64,000 nucleotides of DNA, taken from the NCBI GenBank assembly GCA_964454025.1, contig CAYVRP010000003.1, positions 1 through 64,000 of the forward strand. The letters are read 5' to 3'. The DNA comes from JAFGBI01 sp964454025 (GTDB taxonomy: Bacteria > Myxococcota_A > Polyangia > Polyangiales > Polyangiaceae). Under the pieces are notes generated by a model. It saw nothing but the letters and a program-made list of their open reading frames with translations. It did not search any database and was not told the origin of the DNA. The position numbers were made by a program, and so were the translations under genes. Below, piece after piece: positions 45,696 through 52,217 of the stretch (position 1 is its first letter; every line of letters starts with the position of its first letter).

Positions 45696-46682
45696 GTGCT
45701 CGTGATCTCGATGGGTTGTCCCGCCGGAGTCGGCCCCGAGGTCGCGGTCGCCGCGGCGGCAAGACGCCCGCGCTCGTCCGTCGTCATCGTCGGCGACGAG
45801 GCGACCCTGCACGCAGCGGCCGAGGTGGTTGGGGTGTCGCGGCGGCGGCTGGTGCCGTTCACCGGCGCTCCCCCACCGCTCGGGAAGATCGGCGTCGTCC
45901 AGGTCGGTTCGCCGCTCGCCGCGCGTGATCGCGCCCCCGGCCGCCCGACGCGGCGGAGCGGCGCTGCCCAGCTCGGCTACGTCGGCGCCGCGCTCGCCCT
46001 CGCGCGCGCCGGGCCGGGTCGGGCGCTCGTCACTGCGCCGGTGAGCAAGGCCGTGATCGCTCGCTCGGGCGCCCCTGGGTCCGCGGCGTTCCTCGGTCAC
46101 ACGGAGTGGCTTCGCGAGCGGGACCACGCCCGGACCACCGTGATGTGCTTCGTCTCCGACCGATTGACGACGAGCCTCGCCACCACGCACGTCGCGATCG
46201 CGGACCTGCCTCGCCGGCTCGACGCGGCGAGCGTGAGCGACGCCACCTACTGGCTCGGCCGGCTCCTGCTCGCTCTCGGGCGAGCTACCCCTCGCCTGGC
46301 GGTCTGCTCGCTCAACCCGCACGCCGGCGAGACGGAGCTGCTCGGCGACGAGGAGCGGAGGGCAATCCTGCCCGGCCTGCGGGCGGCGCGCCGGCGGCTA
46401 CGCGGGGCGGCCGTCATCGCCGGGCCGATCGGCGCGGAGACAGCCTATCGGAAAGCACACGCGGGGGAGTACGACGGCGTCGTCGCGATGTACCACGACC
46501 AGGCCACCATCCCGCTCAAGCTGGTCGCCTTCGGCGCCGCCGTCAACGTCACCATGGGGCTGTCGGTGGTTCGCACCAGCGTCGATCACGGCACGGCCTA
46601 CGACATCGCGTGGCAGGGCAAGGCGAGCCCGTCCGGCATGCTCGCGGCGCTCGACCTCGCGCAGCGCCTGACCGAACCCTGA
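45696..46682 (+). CDS. pdxA: 4-hydroxythreonine-4-phosphate dehydrogenase
   Basis: This 328-residue enzyme oxidises 4-phosphohydroxy-L-threonine in pyridoxal-phosphate synthesis. Family signatures are visible: ISMGCPAGVGPEV at the N-terminus, then LVTAPVSKAVI. The metal-binding histidines lie in FLGHTEWL, SLNPHAGE and MYHDQATIPLK. The C-terminal part has VNVTMGLSVVRTSVDHGTAY. The GTG at 45696 is preceded by AGCAGGAGG, an excellent ribosome binding site. A TAGGCT hexamer about 25 bases upstream may be a -10. No other pdx gene is nearby. Confidence 0.94.
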   Translation: MLVISMGCPAGVGPEVAVAAAARRPRSSVVIVGDEATLHAAAEVVGVSRRRLVPFTGAPPPLGKIGVVQVGSPLAARDRAPGRPTRRSGAAQLGYVGAALALARAGPGRALVTAPVSKAVIARSGAPGSAAFLGHTEWLRERDHARTTVMCFVSDRLTTSLATTHVAIADLPRRLDAASVSDATYWLGRLLLALGRATPRLAVCSLNPHAGETELLGDEERRAILPGLRAARRRLRGAAVIAGPIGAETAYRKAHAGEYDGVVAMYHDQATIPLKLVAFGAAVNVTMGLSVVRTSVDHGTAYDIAWQGKASPSGMLAALDLAQRLTEP

Positions 46683-46822
46683 TCGCGGCTCGGACCGGGC
46701 GATGCGCCGCGGGTCGTGCTCGCCCCTGCCGCAACGGTCCGCCCGCCGCCCCAGGCGCCTCGGAACCCCGCGCGTGGGGCCGCACCGCTCGCGGTGCGCT
46801 CAACGCGCGGCGTCTTCTACAG

Positions 46823-46895
46823 TGGAGCCGAGGAGGATCGAACTCCTGACCTCTTGACTGCCAGTCAAGCGCTCTCCCAGCTGAGCTACGGCCCC
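46823..46895 (-). tRNA. tRNA-Ala (GGC)
   Basis: The minus strand folds into a full cloverleaf of 73 bases: acceptor GGGGCCG/CGGCTCC, D-arm GCTC/GAGC, anticodon stem CTTGA/TCAAG with loop CTGGCAG (anticodon GGC), and T-arm AGGAG/CTCCT with TTCGATC. Discriminator base is A and CCA is not encoded. It reads the GCC codon, very common in this genome. Confidence 0.96.
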
Positions 46896-47243
46896 GGGAC
46901 GAGGGGCGGAAACCTACACCATCGCCGCCCGCCGAAAAGCGAATTCGTCCCCGCGCCCCCCGCCGCCCCTTCGCCGCGCCGGGAGCCCCTCCGCCTCGCT
47001 TCCCCGAGCCCGACCCCGGACCTCTCGATCCCGCCCGCCCGGAAGGGGCCCCTGCCGCCAGGTCGGCAGCTCGGGCGGAGGGCGGTCCTGGCCAGGGCGT
47101 TTCGTCCACGGGCGCCGAAACGGCGCTGGCGGGGGCGGGATGACCGGAGCCACCGGGGGTCCAGCCGGGGAGGCGGGCCGCGTCGTCGCCGTGTAGCGCC
47201 GCTCGGGTGGCCGCAGCGCCAGTCGATCGAGCGATGTGCCGCC
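46896..47243. other. Stretch upstream of tRNA-Ala without a gene
   Basis: About 350 bp of very C/G-rich sequence. The tRNA promoter should lie near 46900-46940, where AT content rises slightly (aacctacacc, gcgaattcgt). No coding frame on either strand looks real. Confidence 0.4.
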
Positions 47244-47666
47244 CTACCGCCCCGTCCTGGGCGGCGCCGACGGGGGGGTCGAGGAGGGCATCCCGGCGCC
47301 CGGCCGCGCCGGCTCGAGGTCGCCTTGCGCCCCGACCGGCGGCTGGGGTCGCCGGTCGAACTCCCTGCCGGGCGGCGGACCGCCGTGACCTGGTCGCGTG
47401 GCCTCCGGCGGTGAAGCCTGCTCCCCCTCCACTTCCCCCGCAGCCTCCGCCGAGGGGGCGGCCGCGGCCTGCGTGGGGCTCGAGGCGGCTGGTACGAGCA
47501 ACCAACCGAGCAGGCCGGCGAGGCCGAGCCCGAGCCCGACCAGGGGCAGCCAAGCCGGGGTCGGCGCCTCGTCTTCGGCCAGCGTCTCCTCCGGTGGCTC
47601 GACATGCTCGAGCGGAGCACGCCCGCGCCCGTCGCCCCGCCCCGCCTGGCCCTCGTCGTGGGACAT
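47244..47666 (-). CDS. Single-pass membrane protein, unknown function
   Basis: A 140-residue protein starts at ATG 47666 (MSHDEGQAGRGDGRGRAPLE). It has an acidic/Pro-rich cytoplasmic part, one transmembrane helix (about residues 40-62, LPLVGLGLGLAGLLGWLLVP) and a disordered Ala/Pro/Gly tail. No family was recognised. The low complexity leaves some doubt, but the charged start, helix and divergent position relative to the PhnD-like gene support a real gene. Confidence 0.45.
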   Translation of the reverse strand: MSHDEGQAGRGDGRGRAPLEHVEPPEETLAEDEAPTPAWLPLVGLGLGLAGLLGWLLVPAASSPTQAAAAPSAEAAGEVEGEQASPPEATRPGHGGPPPGREFDRRPQPPVGAQGDLEPARPGAGMPSSTPPSAPPRTGR

Positions 47667-47793
47667 GCGCGCGATCTACGAGCAGCGACGGGTCGCGGTC
47701 AAGCGCCCGCCGCCCCCGCGACGGACGCGATCGGCGAGCGCGGCGCAGCGCGACCGCCCGGGTGCTATCCTGCGCCCACCCGGGGCGGAGCCG

Positions 47794-48615
47794 ATGACGA
47801 TGGTGGAGCAACGCTTCGCGGTCGTCGCCAAGGCGACGACCACCGCCGATCTCGCCGCGGCGTTCTGCGCGCGGTTGACGGCGCTGACGGCCGTTCGCTT
47901 CGTGCCGCGCGTGGTCGACTCCTACGAGGCGATCGTCGACGACCTCGTGCACGGACGCTGCGAGGTGGCCTGGGCGCCGCCCTTCGTCGCCCTGGAGGGC
48001 GAGGAGCGCGTCGGCGTCGCGCTCCTCGCGGTGGTGCAGCGCCCCTTCGCCGTCGGCTACCACTCGGCGCTCTTCACGCGCGCGGACTCGGCGCTGCGCT
48101 CGGTCGCCGACCTCGCGGGGGCGCCGGTGGCGTGGGGCTCGCCGTGGAGCGCCTCCGCCTGCGTGGTACCCCGCTGGCACTTGCGCGCTCAGGGGATCGA
48201 TCTCAGTCGCGCGTTCGGTCGCGAGCTGTCGTTCGCCCGTCACGACGCCATCGCGCGCGCGGGGTGGGACGGGGTCGCCGACGTGGGCGCATGCCACGTG
48301 GGGGTCGACCCGGTGAGCGGCCTCCTGGCCAGCGCCCCCTGGCAGGCGGTGACCGGCGCGCTCGGCGCGATGCGCGTGCTGCTCCTCGTCGGGCCCATCC
48401 CCGCCGACGTGATCGTGGCCACGCGTTTCGTCGCCCCCGAGCTGCGCCGGCGCATCGTGGCCGCGCTGCTCGCCATGAGGCAGAGCGACCCCGGGATCGC
48501 GGCCCTCTTCGACGCGACCTCCTTCGAGCCGGTGCCGGCGGGGCATCTCGCCCTGCTCCGACGCCTGGCGCGCGGGGCGACGCGCCCGGGCCTCCGCGCG
48601 GCCTCCGTCGTGTGA
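47794..48615 (+). CDS. PhnD-like (phosphate/phosphonate-binding-type) protein without signal peptide
   Basis: A 273-residue protein with the layout of a periplasmic binding protein of the PhnD type: RFVPRVVDSYEAIVDDLVHG, then CEVAWAPPFVALEGEERVGV and GYHSALFTRADSALRSVADL. It then has GAPVAWGSPWSASACVVPRW and a final domain with IPADVIVATRFVAPELRRRI. There is no hydrophobic N-terminus or lipobox, so it is probably cytoplasmic. No ABC permease or ATPase is adjacent. Such free-standing domains often act as sensors. A TATCCT hexamer lies 22 bases before the ATG at 47794. It precedes the Ser/Thr kinase gene by 90 bp on the same strand; a sensor-kinase link is only a suggestion. Confidence 0.75.
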   Translation: MTMVEQRFAVVAKATTTADLAAAFCARLTALTAVRFVPRVVDSYEAIVDDLVHGRCEVAWAPPFVALEGEERVGVALLAVVQRPFAVGYHSALFTRADSALRSVADLAGAPVAWGSPWSASACVVPRWHLRAQGIDLSRAFGRELSFARHDAIARAGWDGVADVGACHVGVDPVSGLLASAPWQAVTGALGAMRVLLLVGPIPADVIVATRFVAPELRRRIVAALLAMRQSDPGIAALFDATSFEPVPAGHLALLRRLARGATRPGLRAASVV

Positions 48616-48630
48616 GCGGTCCCGTCGCGC

Positions 48631-48660
48631 TTGACCGACTGCGAGCCGGGCACCTACGCT
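48631..48660 (+). promoter_or_regulatory. Candidate promoter for the Ser/Thr kinase gene
   Basis: TTGACC (48631-48636) and TACGCT (48655-48660) are separated by 18 bases. The -35 matches 5 of 6, the -10 only 3 of 6. Transcription would begin about 40 bases before the ATG at 48706. Confidence 0.4.
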
Positions 48661-48705
48661 GCGGGGCGGAGTCCGTGAGCGGCCGCGCACGGCGCTGAGC
48701 GATCG

Positions 48706-50091
48706 ATGGCACAGCAGAGCCAACGTTACCGGGTCATCGAGAAGATCGCGTCGGGGGGGATGGCGGAGGTCTTCCGCGCGGAGAGCGCCGGCCTCGAGGG
48801 TTTCAAGAAGACCGTCGCCATCAAGCGCGTCCTGCCCCACCTCTCCGAGAAGAAGCAGTTCATCGGGATGTTCCTCGACGAGGCGCGCCTGAGCGCGCAC
48901 CTCTCGCACTCGAACTGCGTGCAGGTGTTCGACATCGGTGTCGGCGACAACACCTACTTCATCGTGATGGAGTACGTGGACGGCGCGGACCTCAAGGGCG
49001 TCATCGAGCACCAGAAGCGGATCGGCCAGCGGATCCCCGTCGAGGAGGCCTGCCTGATCTGCGTCCGTATCTGCGAGGGGCTCGCCTACGCCCACGACGC
49101 CCGCGATCCGAAGGGCAACCACCTGCACATCGTGCACCGCGACATGTCCCCGCCCAACGTGCTCATCACGCGCCACGGCGAGGTGAAGATCGTGGACTTC
49201 GGGCTCGCCAAGGCGAACAGCCAGCTCGAGAAGAGCGAGCCCGGGATCATCAAGGGCAAGTTCAGCTACCTCTCCCCGGAGGCTGCCCTGGGTCGCCCCG
49301 TGGACGCCCGCACGGACATCTTCGCCGTCGGGATCATCCTCTGGGAGCTCCTCGCCGGGCGCCGCCTGTTCATGGGGGAAACGGATCTCGAAACCGTCCG
49401 CCTGGTCCAGTCCGTCACCGTCCCCCCGATCCGGCAGTTCAACCCCCGGGTCACGCCCGAGATCGAGCGGGTCCTCGCGCGCGCTCTCACCCAGGACCCG
49501 AACGACCGGTACCAGACAGCGCGCCAGTTTGGCGAGGACCTCAACAACATGCTCTTCCACCTCGACCGCGCGGTGTCGTCCTTCGACATCGCCAAGCTGG
49601 TCGAGCCGGTCGCCGCCGAGCGGGCGGCGCGGGCGCGGCGCAAGAGCGGCGACAAGGCCTCGCTCATCGTGTCCATGATCGAGGAGGTGCTCTTCGAGTT
49701 CCGGTCCCTCGAAGACGGCGAGGGAGCCCCGGGCAAGGTCCTCGGCTCGGCGCCGCTGCAGATCGACGCCTTCGACCGCGGTGACGAGTGGGGCGCTGAG
49801 CTCGGCGGCTACGGCCGCGACGACGCGATCGTCCCGGCCTACGGCTCGGCGCCGCCCCGAGCGGTCGATTCCTTCAACCTCGCCGCACTCGAGGAGGACC
49901 CGAGCGCCCGCCACCTCAGCGAGTCCGATCCACCCCCGGCTGACCCGCTCGACCAGGCCTACCCCCCCGCGCCGTCCAGCCACCGGCGCCCCGCGCCGAG
50001 CTCCAACCTCACCTTCATCGTGCTGCTCGTCCTCGTGGTGGTGCTCGGGGGGCTCGCTGGCGCCTACTTCGCCGGCGCGTTCAGCGGGTGA
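48706..50091 (+). CDS. Serine/threonine protein kinase, C-terminally membrane-anchored
   Basis: A 461-residue eukaryotic-type kinase. The Gly loop IASGGMAEVFRA, the lysine strand KTVAIKRVLPH and the catalytic loop HRDMSPPNVL (Asp146) are all intact. DFG appears in KIVDFGLAKANS, and SYLSPEAALGRPVDARTDIF follows. The domain ends near residue 285. A disordered linker rich in Asp, Pro and Ser follows, then a hydrophobic helix near the C-terminus (FIVLLVLVVVLGGLAGAYFA). That places the kinase domain in the cytoplasm with a C-terminal anchor. Myxobacteria encode many such kinases. There is no extracytoplasmic sensor domain, so the input is probably internal. It is convergent with tatA. Confidence 0.93.
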   Translation: MAQQSQRYRVIEKIASGGMAEVFRAESAGLEGFKKTVAIKRVLPHLSEKKQFIGMFLDEARLSAHLSHSNCVQVFDIGVGDNTYFIVMEYVDGADLKGVIEHQKRIGQRIPVEEACLICVRICEGLAYAHDARDPKGNHLHIVHRDMSPPNVLITRHGEVKIVDFGLAKANSQLEKSEPGIIKGKFSYLSPEAALGRPVDARTDIFAVGIILWELLAGRRLFMGETDLETVRLVQSVTVPPIRQFNPRVTPEIERVLARALTQDPNDRYQTARQFGEDLNNMLFHLDRAVSSFDIAKLVEPVAAERAARARRKSGDKASLIVSMIEEVLFEFRSLEDGEGAPGKVLGSAPLQIDAFDRGDEWGAELGGYGRDDAIVPAYGSAPPRAVDSFNLAALEEDPSARHLSESDPPPADPLDQAYPPAPSSHRRPAPSSNLTFIVLLVLVVVLGGLAGAYFAGAFSG

Positions 50092-50157
50092 CCGAACCTC
50101 ACCGGCGCGCGGCGGGGCCGTGCGTCAGCGCCCCCCCGCGCCGCCGAGGACAGGGGG

Positions 50158-50388
50158 CTACGCCCTCTCCCGCCGGGCGCGCTGCGCGCGCGCCCGGCGC
50201 GCGGCGTTGGCCTCCGCCGGCTTGGTGGGCGCGCGGTCGCGCCGGCTCCCATCGATGCCGGAGAGGCCCTCCTTCAGTGCGCGGATACCCGTGCCGAGAT
50301 CTCGCCCGATGGTCGGCAGACGGGACGCCCCGAAGAGGAGCATCATGACCAGGGCGATGATCAGGATCTCCGTGAAGCCGATGCCCAT
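50158..50388 (-). CDS. tatA: Sec-independent translocase subunit TatA
   Basis: A 76-residue protein starts at ATG 50388 with GGGAGG upstream. It has one transmembrane helix (GFTEILIIALVMMLLF) followed by the TatA hinge and amphipathic helix FGASRLPTIGRDLGTGIRAL. Then comes a short basic tail rich in Arg and Ala. TatA forms the pore of the twin-arginine pathway. The gene lies 70 bp after infC on the same strand; tatB and tatC are not adjacent. A longer start at 50409 would add only basic residues. Confidence 0.9.
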   Translation of the reverse strand: MGIGFTEILIIALVMMLLFGASRLPTIGRDLGTGIRALKEGLSGIDGSRRDRAPTKPAEANAARRARAQRARRERA

Positions 50389-50458
50389 GGCGCGCCTCCC
50401 GCGAGGCACGAGCTAGCACGCGCCCGCGGAGCGGGCAACGATCGCGCCCGAAGGGCGC

Positions 50459-51163
50459 TCAGGCTTCGTCGTCATCGCCGCCCGCTTCGTCCTCGTCGTC
50501 CTCGTCGTCCTCGTCGTCCTCGTCGTCCTCGACCGCCCCGGCGGGGTCGAGCCCGGCCTTCCCGGCCTTGAGCTTCTCCTCGGTCTGCCGCGAGCGCTCC
50601 TGGGCGAGGCGGTGCAAGACCTGGGGCTTGGGCGAGATGATGATCGTCATCGCGCGCCCCTCCATCGTGGGTCGCTGCTCGACGTTCGCGAGGTCCTCGC
50701 AGTGCGACACGATGAACTCGAGCTGTTGGGCGGCGATCTGGGGGTGGGTGATCTCGCGGCCACGGAACCGGCAGATCACCTTCACCTTGTTCCCCGCCTC
50801 GAGGAACTTCCGGGCCGCGCGCACCTTCACGTTGAGATCGTGATCGTCCGTCTTCGGTCGGAGCTTGATCTCCTTGACCTCCACCACCGTCTGGCGCTTC
50901 TTCGCCTCGCGCTGGCGCTTCTTCTCCTCGTACTTGTACTTGCCGAAGTCGAGGATCTTGCACACCGGCGGCGCCGCCTTGGGGTTCACCTCGACCAGAT
51001 CCAGGCCCTTCGACTGCGCGCGGCGCAGGGCCTCCTCGGTCGGGATCACCCCCAGGTTCGAGCCATCATCGTCGACGACGCGGACCTCCGGCACCCGGAT
51101 GCGGTGGTTGATCCGGATCTGCGGCCCCCGCGGCTCGCGGCTGAATCGTCGCCCCATTGCCAT
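50459..51163 (-). CDS. infC: Translation initiation factor IF-3 with acidic C-terminal tail
   Basis: A 234-residue protein. IF-3 signatures are clear: INHRIRVPEVRVVDDDGSNL, then LDLVEVNPKAAPPVCKILDF and GKYKYEEKKRQREAKK. The C-terminal domain reads KVRAARKFLEAGNKVKVICR and FRGREITHPQ. Beyond the normal end (about residue 180) comes a linker and a run of Glu/Asp (EDDEDDEDDEDDEDEAGGDD). A C-terminal extension on IF-3 is known in Myxococcus xanthus (DsgA), where it has been linked to development; the tail here is more acidic than a generic linker. ATG 51163 is the apparent start, with AGGGAG 11 bases upstream. The usual rpmI-rplT genes do not follow; tatA does. Confidence 0.93.
   Translation of the reverse strand: MAMGRRFSREPRGPQIRINHRIRVPEVRVVDDDGSNLGVIPTEEALRRAQSKGLDLVEVNPKAAPPVCKILDFGKYKYEEKKRQREAKKRQTVVEVKEIKLRPKTDDHDLNVKVRAARKFLEAGNKVKVICRFRGREITHPQIAAQQLEFIVSHCEDLANVEQRPTMEGRAMTIIISPKPQVLHRLAQERSRQTEEKLKAGKAGLDPAGAVEDDEDDEDDEDDEDEAGGDDDEA
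50487..50532 (-). repeat. 9-bp microsatellite in the infC tail
   Basis: The plus-strand unit tcgtcctcg repeats about five times. It encodes Asp-Glu-Asp-type triplets in the acidic tail of IF-3. Slippage here would change tail length without breaking the frame. Confidence 0.85.
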
Positions 51164-51462
51164 GTGTGTGCGTGATCTCCCTGGTTGTTCTCGATTGCAG
51201 CCTCACGGCGCAGGGCGCTGTCCCCTCGCCGTACGGCTCCTCGCCCGGCCGCTCGCGCGCCCCCTCGCGCGGCGCGCCGCGGCCGTCCCTGCCCCTCGCG
51301 CGCCCGCGCCCCACAGCTTGGGTGGCGCCGTGTCGAGCGCACCGCAGCTCCACGCCCTCATGCGTCAAGCAGCCATCGCGGCTGACCGCTGCCCGGAGGG
51401 GGAATGGTGGCTCGGGTCGCGCCCAGACCGCCGCGGGGGAGCACCCCGCGCGAAGGGCGCAG

Positions 51463-51534
51463 TAGGCGCGCGCAGGATTGAACTGCGGACCCCTACCGTG
51501 TCAAGGTAGTGCTCTTCCACTGAGCTACGCGCCT
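51463..51534 (-). tRNA. tRNA-Val (GAC)
   Basis: The minus strand forms a 72-base cloverleaf: acceptor AGGCGCG/CGCGCCT, D-arm GCTC/GAGC, anticodon stem CTACC/GGTAG with loop TTGACAC (anticodon GAC), T-arm CGCAG/CTGCG with TTCAATC. Discriminator base is A and CCA is not encoded. It decodes GTC and GTT. Confidence 0.96.
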
Positions 51535-51538
51535 GTGG

Positions 51539-51568
51539 TCCAACCCCCTCCCGTGGGGGCGGGTTGGA
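51539..51568. other. Perfect inverted repeat upstream of tRNA-Val
   Basis: The arms TCCAACCC (51539-51546) and GGGTTGGA (51561-51568) flank a GC-rich loop that can pair further. It lies five bases from the tRNA 5' end. It could be a hairpin in the tRNA precursor or part of a palindromic binding site. Confidence 0.55.
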
Positions 51569-51797
51569 CCTCGAGGTTGGTTCCGAGCCGGACAAGGAGG
51601 GGCCGAACGCTTACCGATGTGCTCGGGGGCTGTCAAGGCGCGCCCCTATCCGGCTGGCCGGGGTCGGTGGCCTCTCCACACCCGTTCACCTCCGCCCCGA
51701 GGCCCCGATCCGGGCCGTCTCGCCGCCGAACGGCGGCCCGGCGCCGGCTTGCGTGACCCCTCCAAAGTGGGTATAGCCGCCGCTCCCGGAGAACCGA

Positions 51798-52190
51798 TTG
51801 GCCCATTTCGCGTACCAGGACCTCCCCGCGCAGCAGCCCTTGCGGACCGAGGTCGGGCAGCCGGTGCCGGCACCGGCGCCCCCGCCCGCGCCCTCCGGGA
51901 GCGGCGACCCTACCGGCTTCGGCCCCCTGCTGCCGATGCTCCTGATGATCGCGCCGCTCTTCCTGCTCATGTGGTGGATGAGCCGGTCGCAGCAGAAGCG
52001 CCAGGAGAAGGCGCTCGCCGAACTGAAGAAGGGCGATCGGGTGCTCACCCAGTCCGGCCTGGTCGGCAAGCTTCTCGAGCTCGGCGACCGCTACGCCAAG
52101 GTGGAGGTCGCGGCCGGCGTCAAGGTCGAGGTCCTGCGCACGAGCCTGCTCGGCCGGGACACGGGGGAGAACCAGCCCGAGAAGAAGTGA
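51798..52190 (+). CDS. yajC: Preprotein translocase accessory subunit YajC
   Basis: A 130-residue protein starts at TTG 51798. A Pro/Ala-rich N-terminal segment is followed by one transmembrane helix (about 47-62, MLLMIAPLFLLMWWM). Then comes the YajC signature RSQQKRQEKALAELKKGDRV and LTQSGLVGKLLELGDRYAKV. YajC associates with SecDF in the inner membrane. The N-terminal extension of about 35 residues is longer than usual. secD starts 27 bp downstream. Confidence 0.92.
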   Translation: MAHFAYQDLPAQQPLRTEVGQPVPAPAPPPAPSGSGDPTGFGPLLPMLLMIAPLFLLMWWMSRSQQKRQEKALAELKKGDRVLTQSGLVGKLLELGDRYAKVEVAAGVKVEVLRTSLLGRDTGENQPEKK

Positions 52191-52217
52191 GGCGCGCCGC
52201 CTGCTGGAGCCGAGCCC

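Noticed and set aside
46716..47414. A plus-strand frame crossing tRNA-Ala with the text EEDRTPDLLTASQALSQLSY
   Set aside because: This peptide is the well-known spurious translation of the antisense of a tRNA-Ala gene, not a protein.
46549..49983. A minus-strand open frame of over 1100 codons
   Set aside because: It runs antisense to pdxA, the PhnD-like gene and the kinase, and its product is Arg/Gly/Ala/Asp-rich without any family resemblance. It results from the near absence of stop codons antisense to GC3-biased genes.
51365..51595. A minus-strand frame containing RSSVEEHYLDTVGVRSSILR
   Set aside because: This is the familiar spurious translation across a tRNA-Val gene.
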